Source: Hypholoma sublateritium FD-334 SS-4
Taxonomy: Eukaryota > Basidiomycota > Agaricomycetes > Agaricales > Strophariaceae
NCBI GenBank assembly: GCA_000827495.1
Contig: KN817581.1
Coordinates: forward strand, 124,001 to 188,000
DNA length: 64,000 nucleotides
Reading direction: 5' to 3'
Positions 44,890-57,517 of this stretch are shown here, piece by piece. A program made the position numbers and the translations under genes. How positions within the stretch are numbered: position 1 is the stretch's first letter; every line of letters begins with the position of its first letter. The notes beneath the pieces are model-generated. The model saw only the letters and a list, made by a program, of their open reading frames with translations. It was not told the DNA's origin and ran no database searches.

Positions 44890-45093
44890 TTATTCACTCC
44901 CGTATGCATGCCGTCTCGTGGGTTGGTTGAGTGTCGACACCAGCTTATAAACACCTCTTAGACTGTTTGACGTACTCTGGAATGAGCCCCATTCAGGACC
45001 GATCATCCAGGCTGGCCTCGACCCCAAAATGTATAAGTATCCCGACGTATGGACGCCCCCTTTCACAAACTCGACTGAAAACATCTTGGAAAA

Positions 45094-46218
45094 ATGTTGA
45101 GGTCCATGCTCGAACGCTTTCATCGCCGGTCAACTCCATCGTCGCCTGCATCAACTTCAGAAATACCCCGGAAGATCACCGAAAAGCCTAAATTCCGCTT
45201 TGCGAACCTCACTCCTAAATCATCTCGCACTTTCCAAGGCCTTACTTTCCTTTCTAAAAGCAAGAAGTCTGGATCTTCGGTGCGTTATGTGGTTATGCCA
45301 CCTGCCCGTATGTATTTACCAGGTCGTTAGGAGCTACCTCTAGTGTCTAATTTGTTCCCGCCGGAGTCCGCCAGATCCGTCGAAATTGTCAAACCACGGA
45401 GGAAAGCGACTATAGAAAGCTCTCGAAAACCCAGCCTCTACGATGAGCCCACGTTGACGGAACCCAGCCGCGGTTGTTCGATTGCGGAGCCCGAGTCGCC
45501 TTTGGAGGGTCGGCGCACGAAGATGGGGGCTACTTCGAAGGCACCGGATAAGCACCCAGATACCGTGACTGCGCTCGGTATCATTTCGATGACAGACAAC
45601 ACCGTTCCGGAGGCTGCAGAAGATCTATCTGTAGATGTCGTCGCAGTCAGAGCGATCCAGAGTCCAGCAACTTCGAGCGGCTCGTCCTCCTATTTTACTG
45701 CGGCCATGGTTCTGGAATATTCGCTTCAAGAATGGACTCAAAGCCAAAATTCTAGCACATCTGGCATTGTGAGAGAAGAAGCAGCATCGATGGTTCCTAT
45801 ACACACTCCAGACAGTACACGGCAAAATCTACTGCGAATTGCTACCGTTTTGCAGCGAGCAGCACGCCAAGCGCGCGATCAGGAAGCCCTCTCCCAGGCG
45901 AGCACGTTTCGGGCGGTTTCACCACTTCTTCTATTCGTACTTGTCCTGGTTATTGGGACACTCCTTCCGCAACAATACTCTACTCTCCAAGAGAGATATG
46001 GGACACAATGTGGGGCTATGGTCAGTTTCTTGGTCATAGGAGGTGCAGGATGCGCTCTGCTCTTGCTTAGAGCGATGATCTGGGTTGCGGGCGTGCTAGG
46101 CGAATCATTCTGTCAAATGGATTTGAATTCGGCGCTCCGACAAGGCGAATGCCGCGACGTCGATGGGACGCAGATGAGGGAAGCGGATCTCCTCATTTGT
46201 AGTTTTCTATTTGGATAG
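45094..46218 (+). CDS. Hypothetical protein with two C-terminal TM helices
   Basis: No family recognised. The downstream open frame (from 45343) has no ATG until 45523, while an upstream frame starts with ATG at 45094 (MLRSMLERFH). A short intron 45308-45343 (gtatgt...ctctag, 36 nt) would join them in phase, giving 362 aa. The first about 270 residues are Ser/Thr/Pro-rich and probably disordered. Two hydrophobic helices follow (VSPLLLFVLVLVIGTLL, and MVSFLVIGGAGCALLLL). The last about 40 residues are hydrophilic. Alternatively translation starts at 45523. The short intron is the weak point of the model. Confidence 0.5.
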
Positions 46219-46333
46219 AGCCACAGAGGAGGGGGTATGTATTATATCGATATTATCGTACATGCGTAAATAGATTCAGGGTATATAACAAACTAACAAA
46301 CATACCGAGAGTAATTGGGCGAGAGCATAAGTA

Positions 46334-49300
46334 CTAATCCCATATGTACACCAGAGCATGAGTGCCATGTGTAAACGAACAGGTGATGTGCTTGAAATTT
46401 GGGGTGACAGAGATAAACGAGATGTCGTTGTTTGGCGGACAATCCGCCAGATGGACTGTGTCCAAGATTACATTAGTCGCGACATCCTGGATCTGGATCG
46501 TCTTTTGCTGGACATTGCAAGGGTAGATTATACGAGAACCATTATCCGAGAAGATGACGGGGGGCGCGCGTTTGGCCTGGAAGGACGGAGAGTGTAGGTC
46601 TGATGAAGAAGTCGGATCGCGCATCGTCTTGACTTTCTTGGATCGAAGGTCCAACACGAGAATTTCTCCGGTCGCATAAGATACGGCTATCTTCTTTCCA
46701 TCCGGGGCGCATGAGAGATATACCAGAGAAGGGCTCTTAGTGAGCGGCTCCAGAACAGAAGAAGTGCTGGCCGCCGTGTAGTATGCGCCTTCATTGCGGA
46801 TGGGTCCGCTCGTGAGTTCATCTGACCCAAGATGGAGGGGGCGCTCATGTTGCTGTCCGGTCTCCACCATTGAGGTGAATATCGAACGACTGGTGTTTCC
46901 GGTCCAGATCGTTTTGCCATCAGGCGAAATGACAAATCCACAGCCCGCGAGAGGTTCAGGCAATGAATCGAGGCCGAGAAGAGACAATTTGATCCCGCTG
47001 GCCCAGGACGATGTTCTTCCACTCTTCACTCGCCTCCACACGACTAGGGATGCTTCATTGCCCTGACATTCCACCCCGACTATGGTTTCGTCTGGCATGA
47101 TGGTCAGGTTGGAGATGGCGGAGAATTCGGGATTCAAACAAGTTGTACTTTTATCCTTCAATACAAGGTATACCGATGACATGTTCCTTCTCGGGTCCTT
47201 GGATGCGGCAGCATACCGGAGGGATGTAGTCGGCGAGAAAGCAATACCCGTAATGACATTTTGACTTCCCATGGAGTAATCGCGTTTGAGAATGCCTTTC
47301 ACCGCATCCCATGATCGCAATGTGCCATCGTCGTGGCCCGTGAGGTAAACCTTTCCGTTTGGTGACAGTGCCGCGCAAACGATGTTTGAACTCGGCTTCT
47401 TTAGAATGAGGCACCGTTTGTATGGTCTTTTAGTGGGCAGCGACGAGTCAACGATAGGTCGCGCAGATGGATGAGGAATTGTGGGGGACATCACTGATAC
47501 CGGAGCCGTGTTTGCTCTTTGAGCCCGAGAAACGTTTCGTGCCAAATCAACCCTTACAGGCAATGGGGCGGGAGCTGTCCGATTCAACGGCGGCGGCGGC
47601 GGCAGCGGCGAGACCACAATTGCAGGTCGTGTCGCATACGAGGTGTCCGCAACCGGCATAGGCGGTGCATCCAGGATGAACTTGATATCTCGACACAGAG
47701 ACTCTGCAGTGGGTCGGCTCTCTGGGTGCTTCGCCCAGCAGGCCGCAGCAATTGTCCAGATCTGATCCGTAAGCTGTGGCGCATCGTACTCATCCGGCCT
47801 CTGCGGTCGAGTATTGTTGATGACGGCGTCTTGAAATCGGACAGGATGTATATTACTGAGAGGTACCTCTCCGGTGAAAAGCTAGGCAACAAAAGTTCTG
47901 TGGTCAGTATATTACTTACAAATGAAATTGTGACAGTCGACTGTACCTCGTAGATAGTCATCCCCAATGAGTATATATCTGACGCAATCCTCAAAGAAGA
48001 TCCTTCGAAGAGCTCGGGCGCCATCCAATTCTGGCTTCCCATTTGCGTGTTCATGGCCTCGGACCCTTTCCCATATACAGTGCGACTGTTCACATCGGCC
48101 TTGATGCGCGCCAGTCCAAAATCACATAGAACGGCTTTTCCACTGTCATCAATTAAGACATTGGTTCCTTTGATATCACCGTGGATAACCCTTTGAGTGT
48201 GTAGATAGGTCAATCCCAAACAGATGTGGTAAATCTGCACGGTGTGAGTAAGAAATGGCTTGAAAGTGACGAAGTTCAGGCCTTACAATGTCTAGGCGTT
48301 TGCAGTCAGGGTTTTTGAGGACATATTCAGCGGCGTTTCCTTGCTCCAAGTATGGCGTAACGATGAACGGTTTGGTGTCAAGGATGTTAGCGCCAAGGAA
48401 TTCTGACCAATTTATGAGCTCGGCTAATTCCGACGGAGTTTGAACATGACGGGCTCACGGAGAATGTGAGGATGTCTGAGCCGCGACCACGCCTGCAAAA
48501 TATCAGTACAAGGTTGGTACACAGGTAGAATTGGCCCTCACGTCCACTTCACGACGAACAGTCTGGAAGAAACATGACTGTGAGCCCGCGACCAGAAACA
48601 ACAGCATTGAACGCACCACGGCTCGCGGAATAGCGTCACCGTTATTACCGCGCATCACTTTGATAGCGACATCTATCTCGTTCCATTTTCCGCGATAAAC
48701 CGTTCCACTGAATGGAGCAGTGAATGGTTTAGTTCTCTTCGACGCGACATGTAATTGAAAAGTACGCACAAGCCTCCGGCACCGATTTGCGGCCCGAATT
48801 CCACATCGAAAGAAGTAATCGTCCACGGTGTTACGTCGACTTTCTTTCCACTTGTTGTTGTCAAATATCGAAGACTCGTCGTGTAGAACCGTGTGAGATT
48901 GTCCTGGCTGTCTTCCCCTCGCTCTCCGATTCGACGTTGCAGAGCAGCCATCATTGCCACAGGCTCATTCTTATTGATGTCTTCAAATCGTGAAGAGAAC
49001 ATCGTTAGCCATACTTCTTGTTTGTAAAAATCACTCTGGTATATACCTAATGCATCCATCAGGCGCCGTTGGTTACTTTCCAAATCGCGCAGCATTTGAT
49101 GTAGCTGTCGCTGGTCTTTCTGTCGGGCCTGCTCGTTTAACGACAATAAATGCTGTGTGTCGACTAGAGCGGCGACCTGCGAGAACATATGGAGCGATGT
49201 ATTGGTCAGAAAAGCTCTGGAATAAAGATAAATGTCATGACGGCAACACACCTGGAATGCATTCACGCTCAAAGTAAGTCGGCGATGGAAAGTATCGATG

Positions 49301-49690
49301 GTGCTCAGCCGCTTATTGGCAGAGATGATTTGACCAAACACGCTGTTCTTCGCCTGCACCTCGACGAAGCGCCGAATATCGTCCAACAGACTTAGGAAGC
49401 TATCTATCAGCCCAGTTCGTAATTGAAAAATTAAGGCTGCTAACGCACGTCTCCAAACTGTGCAATGCTGTCTTCGTGTCCCTCTCTATCAGCTTCCCCT
49501 GCTTGTATTGCTCATTTACCGTCTTCATTAACTGAGCTAGTCCGAGGGTGAGGGTTCCTATCTGCTCTTTGCTATCTTGCACTTGCTTCGTGGTATTTAC
49601 TATCCATGTTAGAGTCGTGAACGCGAAGTGGAGGCCGGGAACGGGTTGGATACTGAGGCAGACTGAGATAAGGTCGCTGACCGCGTCCAT
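46334..49690 (-). CDS. Helical-bundle / TKL-type kinase / WD40 fusion protein
   Basis: Nine exons (49690-49449, 49399-49252, 49176-48770, 48707-48617, 48562-48542, 48492-48459, 48423-48287, 48234-47947, 47881-46334) give 971 aa with consistent phases. Residues 1-230 are helical (PVPGLHFAFTTLTWIV, RDLESNQRRLMDALG) and resemble the four-helix N-terminus of MLKL/HeLo-like proteins (inference). The kinase domain is at about 255-510: Gly loop IGAGGFGTVYRGKW, VAIKVMR, HGDIKGTNV (HGD in place of HRD), CDFGLARI, WMAPELF and CWAKHPESRPTA. It is a tyrosine-kinase-like (TKL) kinase with all catalytic residues. A proline-rich linker (PLPPPPP) leads to a C-terminal WD40-like propeller (GHDDGTLRSWDAVKG, ITGIAFSPTT, ...VYIWD). 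The substrate is unknown. It is convergent with the TM gene and near the F-box gene. Confidence 0.8.
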
Positions 49691-50199
49691 TGGGTGTGGA
49701 GGTCGTGGTATTTGGGATAGAACCCAACCCTCAGCGGCAGTATATGTAGGGAACCTTCACTGATAACAAACATGGCACTTGCCACAGCCTCAGCGAACAA
49801 TCAGGGACACGCCCGAACGGTCACATATTTGTCCATCAATCTGACAGGCACTTGCATTCCAACTTCCTCTGATCAATGATTTGCTCCGCACTTTGCAGTC
49901 AAACGCCAGAAATCGAATGGTTAAACCGTTCACAAAAAAATCATGTTGTCGGATTGCGGTCGCTTGCCTCAGAGCGTTCACAAGAACAACTGCCCCGTGG
50001 GATGTGAGTCTGCACACCTTTTACTATTCCGTTACAGTCACTTCAACGCCGCTTCAGCGCTTGACATTTCATGACTGTGCCTGAATTGAATATATTGTCC
50101 TATAAATAGACGTGTACCGCAGCCCTATGTCGGCCTAATTCAGAAAATATTCTCGAAGGAAAAGATAGCTGTGCAACGGGCAACAATATTGCGGAGGAC
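49691..50199. other. Spacer between kinase and MFS genes
   Basis: Contains the kinase-gene promoter on the minus strand (rev. TATA-like atatata/ctgccgctga region near 49735) and the MFS 3' UTR. No coding feature supported. Confidence 0.35.
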
Positions 50200-53107
50200 C
50201 TATGCCGCAGAAGGGCGATGCCGTGGGCGCACGACCTTGTCTTCGTCGTCCCTAATTTCCTCAAAAACAGAAGAGGTTTCCGAGGCTGAAGACGTGCCGC
50301 GCGATTCGCATTCTAGCGGGCCCTTCGTGTCCTCCAGACGTTTGTCCGGGATCTAGGGACGAGACACTTGGTCAGACAAGAAACGGACGTTCATACGTAG
50401 TAGACATACCGGAATTCGTGCGAGATAGGCAAGCAGCGATGCACCCGCAGCGACAATAAACACCGACTTCAGGCTCGACGCAAAAGAGTCTCTAGCGATG
50501 CGCTGTGTGGCAGGGGGAAGAACAGCCACATATTTTGCCGAATGCTGTATTTTCTTGATTATCTGTGAATAGGGATGACGATGAGTGTGACTGTTCGGAG
50601 ACCGCGTGGAAGATAACAAAAGACTCGCCTCTTCAGCCTCGCTCGGAAAGCGGGCGTGCAGTTCCGTGTCAAGTCGTGACTGAAAGACGGCGGAGGCTGT
50701 GGCGAGTCCCGCAACTTGACCTATCGGGGTGATTGGCGGGAGCAAATGCGCGCATCAATCAACGCATCAATTTCTATTTTTAACTTTGCCAGGCGCGCCA
50801 AATGCTCACCGAGGCCGCGCAGCAGTTGCGCGAATCCAGTACCGACTGCGAGTTGTGATTCGGGGAGATGGGAGACAAGTGCAACTAAAAGCACAGAATT
50901 TAGCAAAATATTTTGAAGTGAACTCTGTGGACGCACTGAACATGGTTTGCATTACAACAGCGTTCCCAAACCCAAGGGGCATCTGAAATTAAGATTAATC
51001 GTGACCTCCGAATATGAGAATTATTGCAGCTTTAGACATACAATTGTGAGCCAGAGGTGCGCCTGACTGGAATCCTCTCTCATCTGTGTCATGCAGACGG
51101 CAGCGAAGAACGGAAGAATTCCGAAGATCATGTTCATCAGTTTGTATCTGCCATACCGGCGCATCATCCACCTAGTTCGCATATAAGATACACGGTTAGC
51201 GGCTATAGATGGTGTGAATAAACACTAGGAGCATCACTTACCCTGCGAATAACGATCCAGTTGATATGCAAAAACTATTGGGGAGGAGATGCAGTCCTGT
51301 GGGAAGGCGTCAGGTATATTCAACACTGGTATGCAAACTATGTAGAACTTACCAGCGGTCGACGCCGATGATAACATCACAGTTTGAAACCAAGTAGGAT
51401 AGTAGTAGGTCACAGAAAGATTGCAGACTGCGACGAGAGCATTGCTGAGTCCAATAAGGATGGGAACCCTCTCCATGAGAAGATACGGCGGGAGGATGGG
51501 TTCGACAGCAACGAAAGATTCGACTATGAGGAAAAGAAGGGCAAAAGAAATCGAGGAGACGAAAGATATCCACACATATGGATTGGACCACTGGAATAAA
51601 GGTCGTAATCGAACTTACACATTATCAGAGACTCTGCGAAATATAGCTCACTGGGAGGCCTTCGTTGAATCTTGTACTGAGAAAGAAAAGCATGGATCCT
51701 ACCTATAGAGAGAATATCAGAATATCAACACTTTATCAGAAAATACTACGTACTGTACCCAAAAGGGCCAAGCTTCCGCCGTAGTCAATGCGCGACAAAA
51801 CATCTTTCGCACTTCTCCCGGAGCCCTGGAAGCATAGTTGATGAGATTAGGACCAGCTAGAACCCAGAAGAACTTACAGGGGTGACATATGTTAAATGAC
51901 AAGAAATCAAAAGAAACGCGAGGGCGAACAGAGGAATTTGGACGATGAATGCCCATCTCCAACCAAGCCTTTATAAGAAACATTTAGTTGCCAGCGGAAC
52001 GTTCGAGGAGAGATATGGCTGTGTACTTACCAATCAGTAATGACCCCTCCGACAGAGCCCCCAAGACCCATTCCGAGCTAAACGTTTCTGAATTAAGCGA
52101 AGACCGGTTGTCATCTGAGAAAAAATGACTTACCCCGTAAAAGATGCCGCCCAAGCTTTGAATAAAGCCTCGAGACTTTCCGAATGTAATGAGTAGAATG
52201 TAGCAGGAACAGAACAAGAGAACTTACCCGTCCATTGTACATGTCGCTGGTAATGATCCTATGAGAAAAAGATTAATTTGGTCGAAATCTCTGCCGCTGC
52301 GGGTTGAGTCTTACGCTGCTGTAGTAAAAATTCCGCCGCCCCCCATTCCCGATATCTGAGAAGTAACCAAAATAGTCAATCATGTTTAAACATTCTAGTT
52401 GTGATAGAAAGTTGTACTAACAAAACGTGCGACTATGAGCATTTGCATGCTGTTCGAAACGCCGCAGGCCAGAATGCCGATGGCCGCGAAGATGATGGCA
52501 GATTGACTTGCGCCTCCCCGACCCATTACGTCACTTAGTCGCCCGTATAGCGGAGTGAATGTACAGGTCGCCAAAAGATAACTGCCAGATGTGTATAATG
52601 AATATTGCTTCACATAAAAACAGGCGTCCTTGTATTGACTTACGATGTGCCGACCCAACTGGCTTCGTTGGACTTGTTGTATTCCGAGGATATTGAAGGC
52701 AGCACTATGATTCATTCACTAGATCAAACTATGAATCGACGTCAAGGATAAGTACACGCACTAGTCGGGACTAGGGTCACTAATATCCAGAGTGCATTAT
52801 CGTTAGTAAAGCCCTTGTAAATCGCACTAACTCAACGAACGATTTAAAGCCTGGTAATTCAGTGCTCCGCTGAATTGTTAAGTAGAGAATGGCTCACAGA
52901 AAGAAATTGGGCAATCCATATTCCGGCAAGGATCCTGTTGCGTGCGCTACTGGAGATTTCCAGGGGCCCAAGTGGCTGCGAAAGTGATACCGTAGGCGAC
53001 CTGATATCTAGCCCGTATCTGGGGGTGTTTCGTTGAAGGATAGAGGAAAGAACCGACGCGGAGTTTTGTCGCAGAAGAGGATCTCTTTCCGAACAAGTCA
53101 TAGACAT
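50200..53107 (-). CDS. MFS transporter, vacuolar basic amino-acid type (Vba/Fnx-like)
   Basis: A 14-TM-like major facilitator with about 14 small exons. I followed the splicing from the start (MSMTCSERDPLL) to the end (RPRHRPSAA) without a break. Motif A is present (TFTPLYGRLSDVMGRGG). Other segments: YNKSNEASWVGTSYLL, ISGMGGGGIFTTAAIITSDM, SRGFIQSLGGIFYG, LGMGLGGSVGGVITDW, WRWAFIVQIPLFALAFLLI, YYYPTWFQTVML, GFAQLLRGLGQVAGLATASA. The N-terminal acidic dileucine (ERDPLL) is typical of vacuolar sorting. The closest described relatives I can name are fungal vacuolar amino-acid transporters of the DHA2 subfamily. Drug export is the alternative. An in-frame ATG lies 22 codons further upstream (53173); I prefer 53107 because the dileucine motif is then N-terminal. 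Confidence 0.82.
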
Positions 53108-53764
53108 GTTGATACTGTAGCCAGTATTGGGTAACGATTCAATAGTATACAACCTCTTATATACTAGTCTCAACGGTCACTTAAATACCTATTTATGACG
53201 CCTAGAAGCCTCATCGAGGAGTAGAGAGGCTAAATTTCCTGCCAAGCCTTCGAGAGGTAGTGTTCGATGATCCGATAGAGCCAAAGATTGAGTGTGCAAT
53301 GCGATAATGAAGTGGTACAAACGCCAAGAACATCATACTGACTTCGCCAAGATTCTGTGCCCTTTATCTGAATCAATGCAAGCAAAGTAGTGATGTAGGA
53401 GAAGTGCATGCTTCGAGCGAACGCTTCCGAGGGCCAATGAAAGGTCTCCGTGTCACATTGGCCAGAGAAATTGCAAAGCAGATAGAATGTAGACGCTAGT
53501 TAGCTTGAGGTCGGTCGATGTGAGAGCTTCAGCAGACAGCAATCATAGCAGGTCTTGGCGAGGACGTTATAAGAAGGCGAATATCCTTTCCCGCTGTTAG
53601 TCGGATATCCACAGATTCCGGGGCCATCATTTGGAACAGGCCAAGAGAGTCCAAGCGCCAAAGAAAGCGGTCTGATCCTCGCATTTAAACAGCCTCGGTG
53701 GCTCCGACGAAGTGACGGTCATCAGCGCTCAGCGTCCGCAGCTTGAGTGTCATGCAAATTTGCA
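53108..53764. other. Divergent promoter region, MFS and RAP1-like genes
   Basis: No ORF supported. Intergenic DNA between oppositely transcribed genes. Confidence 0.4.
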
Positions 53765-56700
53765 ATGACAACGAGCGGTCAAGCCGTCGTAGCTCCTTAT
53801 GACGACCTTATTCTTCTTCGAGGCCCACAAAAATCTTCAATCTTGACGAATACCGAGATTTGGAGTCTAGAGGGAAAAATTTCACCGGAAAATGAGCTTA
53901 AAGCAAGTTGGAAGTACTTGATGGAGTTGAATGGAAGAGCACGGAACAAGCGCCTTCCCATCATGTAAGTTGTAAATTTCGGCCCGTGGCTGTCACGGGT
54001 GACAAATATAGTTTATACAAGTCTCGTGACGTGACGTGCGCGTTTCAACAGCGGGAATCGTGACGGGTTCTGGAACCATCGCATCATTCAACTCTCGACA
54101 AGCCATCACAATTCTAGAGGACCCAGAGGCTAAATTGTGGGTAGAACCTACTTCAAAACTTACAGGGTGTGCTTAACTCAGCATTTCAGCAGTGCAATGA
54201 GCCGAAATGCCTTTTCCTCACGGGAAATACAGTACTTAGTGATGTATATCGCTAAATACAATCCTGTGCCGGCAGGTCGATTAGGCAATAACTTATACAA
54301 GTCTCTAGTCGAAAATGTGAGTACTCCAGTATATATGTAAGGCTTGAATTTAATACATCAATAGGACAAGAGACGACCATGGGCCAGAGGTCATTCGTGG
54401 CAATCCTGGCGCGAATATTACAAGAAAAATCAGGTCGAAATGGACAGGAAGATTCGAAATCACCAAAAGGAGGAGGAAAAGAAAGCGCGAGCTGCAGAGG
54501 AACCCACGCCGACGAATCATGCAAAGGAAGAATCTGAAGAATCCGAGGCACAAAAGCCTCGGCCCAAAGTCTCCAATACGAGCCAAAATCGATACGCTCA
54601 AGCTGGAAGTAGTGGACAAAATGCTGTAACGAAGACTACTTCAAGAACTGAAACCGCACAACGGGTTACCGGCGCGCGTGTAGAAGCACCAAGACAGAGA
54701 GCACGCGTCGAGCCAGAGGGCGAGGAGCAGGGCCGGGGTTCGAACAGGTTGCCCGAACTTGCGACTGGTGGCGAGTACAAGACCAACGTATTGAACAGAA
54801 GCAAGGGGGAAATGGATCATGTTGCAAAGGATAAAACGCCGAAAGAGTTGCCAGTGAAGACCGAACGACACACACCACCTGGTGAACGCGCGCCTGTCAT
54901 TAATACACTTGTGGAAGTAGTCGATATGAGTGGCGATACGGAGAGCGACAATGATCTCATGCGTGAGCTGTTTGGCTCGTTCAAGGAGGACGACACGCAG
55001 GAAATTGACGAGTATGTATATTCCCAATTCGATTGGTATAATATTCTAACATGTACTCGCAGACTGCAAGACTCTTCGCAAGCACACCCTCCAGCGCCAG
55101 CTAAGGCGGCACAATCTGAGTCGAAAAAGCGCGTAGTAAAGGAGTCCCCCGTAGCACGACCGGTTGAGCCATCTGTACAGGTCCTCTCACAAGAGCCCAC
55201 CCCTCCGAAGTCAGGAGCCGAAGCCCTGCCTGAGGCTGTCGTACTCAATTCCCCCGCGCGCCCTGCTCCGCTTAGAAAGCCAAAGCCCACGCGTAAACTT
55301 CGCGAACCTATCGACGAGGACCCCTTCGAAACACCAGCATCCACGCCTTCTCCCCCGCCTCGGCCCCAGAAACTGCCGGGAAGGAGGGGAACGCTCCCCG
55401 TTCTGGTTGATGATGGCTTCCGCACGACTTTGAAGCGACCGCGACGATCGAGCACCACCGGGAACGAAGATGCACCTGTCTGGCCACCTAAGCGCGCAAA
55501 AAGGGACTCGCATAACGAACAGGCTGAGGCCATGGATGTTGATGGCTCCAAATCCGAAAAAATGAAGACCGTTTCTCTACCTACTGCATGCATATATCCA
55601 CCTGTTCCACGTATACCGGCGTCCATCGCACCTCGACCAGTACAAGTCAACGCGGTTGCGTCTTCGTCTACATCGAGACACCCGCCATTGAATTACACGA
55701 ATTCCAAGATTATACAACACGTGAGAGAGCCCGTTGCAGTCGAAGCTGTCCTGTCAAATCGCGTTCTCCCTAATCAAATACGAAAATCTACTTCTCATAA
55801 TGCTCCGGCTGTACAACATGCGGCCCAGTCGACCAACCTAGCCGCTTCACCCGCTGCTGCGATATCCCGCACATCATCGACCTTCACACCTCCTATAGGC
55901 GCGCTCTACGACAACGATCCATTCATGGGCAGGGCATCGGACAAAGCAAAAGGCAAAGCCCGTGCTCCCACCGTGCTCAATAACAATCCGCCGCCCCGAA
56001 TCGACCTGCAAAAACAACTGCAGCGACGCCTCACTGCCACCTCTGCCTCGGTCTCTGCAAGCCGCTCGGGACGCAGCTCCCTCGCTCCCTCCACATCGTC
56101 TGCACGCCGTTCGCGTGAAAAGGAGTCGGGCCACCACTCGCCTGCGCACTGGAATATGCGCACGGACGACCCCAAGTTCCGCGATGCCGAGTTTCTGGAG
56201 GCTGCGCGCCAGGCGACGGTGCGTGGGCTGGCGCGGATAGCGGCTAAGCGCGGGCTCGAGCTGGAGCAGGTACGCAGTATATTTATGGCCGCGGGGAACC
56301 TTGAGGACACGGATTTCGTCCTGGAGCAGCTTCACGCACGCAGGCTGCAGGGGCGTGCGTCTGCCGCTGCGGGCCGAACAACGCTAAATGACGACGGCAG
56401 CGTGTCTAGCGAGGAAATCCCAGCAGGGCTCGTCCTGCGTACGGCTACCGTACTCTCGGCGGTGGAGCGCTCGCGCCAGAGCACTCACCAACACCGTGTC
56501 AACAAGCCGCGTAGGAGCGGCCGTGCAAGTCTGATCATCCGCCCGCTGCCCCCGGCGGACGATGAATACGATTTCAGCGAGTACTCGCCGCCTGATAAAT
56601 CCCGCGCGGGCCAGTTCGCGCGACTAGAAAGGCAGGGTCGACTCGAGGAGGCCCTCGAACGCGAGAGGCGCCGCGTGAGCGGGATACACGTCGAGCAGAC

Positions 56701-57517
56701 ACAGTTGCCGCTGCGTCAGTCGTCCCCAGCGCTCACGGTGTCGGATGGTTCGCCGTCACCGAAGTCGCGTCAAGAAGAAGAACATATGGAGGTCGATGCC
56801 AGTCCACATGGGTCTGACGATGGGCATGTTGAAGCCGATGAGCAAGACGAGGTCGATGGACTGGATGACGTTGGTGTCCATGAAGATGTCGAAGAGCCGG
56901 AGTACGTTGATGTCTGTGAAGACGTCGATGACCTGAACGACATCGAGGTCCATGAAGACGCCAGTGAGCAAGATGACGCCCACCAGCAGGATGACGCCGA
57001 CAGACAGGATGAATCCGATGGACAGTATAACAGCGATGACGAGGGTGAGGTAGCTCAACAGGACGGTATTGAAGAACACATTGCTGCCGATGAGTTGAGC
57101 GACGCTACTGCTCTAAGCGACGCCGAGCAGTACGAGGCAGCCGATGTGGAAAGCGTTGCTCAGGATGAACAAGACGACGACGACATATACATGCCCGAGC
57201 GGGCGTCGAACCACGAGGCCGATGACGAGTCAGAGGATCGCCGAGAAGATGACGGCGCTCCCAAATCCTCGCCCCCGTATCCCACCACTAGAACGCTCAT
57301 GAAACGCCTCTCGGGCGGCCGCGAAAACGATCCCGCCTTCATAGCGGAAATGCGAGAGCATCGACGGCTTGCTCTGTCGGTGACCAAAGAGAACGCAGAC
57401 GAGATGCGCGCCTTTGAGGCGGCCCACAATCCGGATTTGTTGAAGATTTGGTCGATAAAATGGACACGGGAGCTGTTGGCTATTGGCAGGCCTGGTCAAT
57501 ACTACAGTCCGCGGTGA
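53765..57517 (+). CDS. rap1: RAP1-like telomeric protein (5' structure unresolved)
   Basis: Predicted telomere-associated Rap1/TRF2-interacting protein. Supported exons: 54052-54136, 54190-54316, 54365-55011 and 55063-57517. Exons two and three encode a Rap1-type Myb domain: FSSREIQYLVMYIAKYNPV, GNNLYKSLVEN, RGHSWQSWREYYKKN. Upstream, ASFNSRQAITILEDPEAK and the 53765 exon (NGRARNKRLPI) would form the end of a BRCT-like domain, but the strong donor at 53965 and the acceptor at 54051 leave a +1 phase clash. A long Pro/Ser-rich, basic middle is followed by a helical segment (RGLARIAAKRGLELEQVRSI) that resembles a Rap1-type helical motif, then an Asp/Glu repeat tract (about 56780-57180) and a conserved-looking end (NADEMRAFEAAHNPDLLKIW). 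The 51-nt intron at 55012 is stop-free and divisible by three. Confidence 0.62.
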
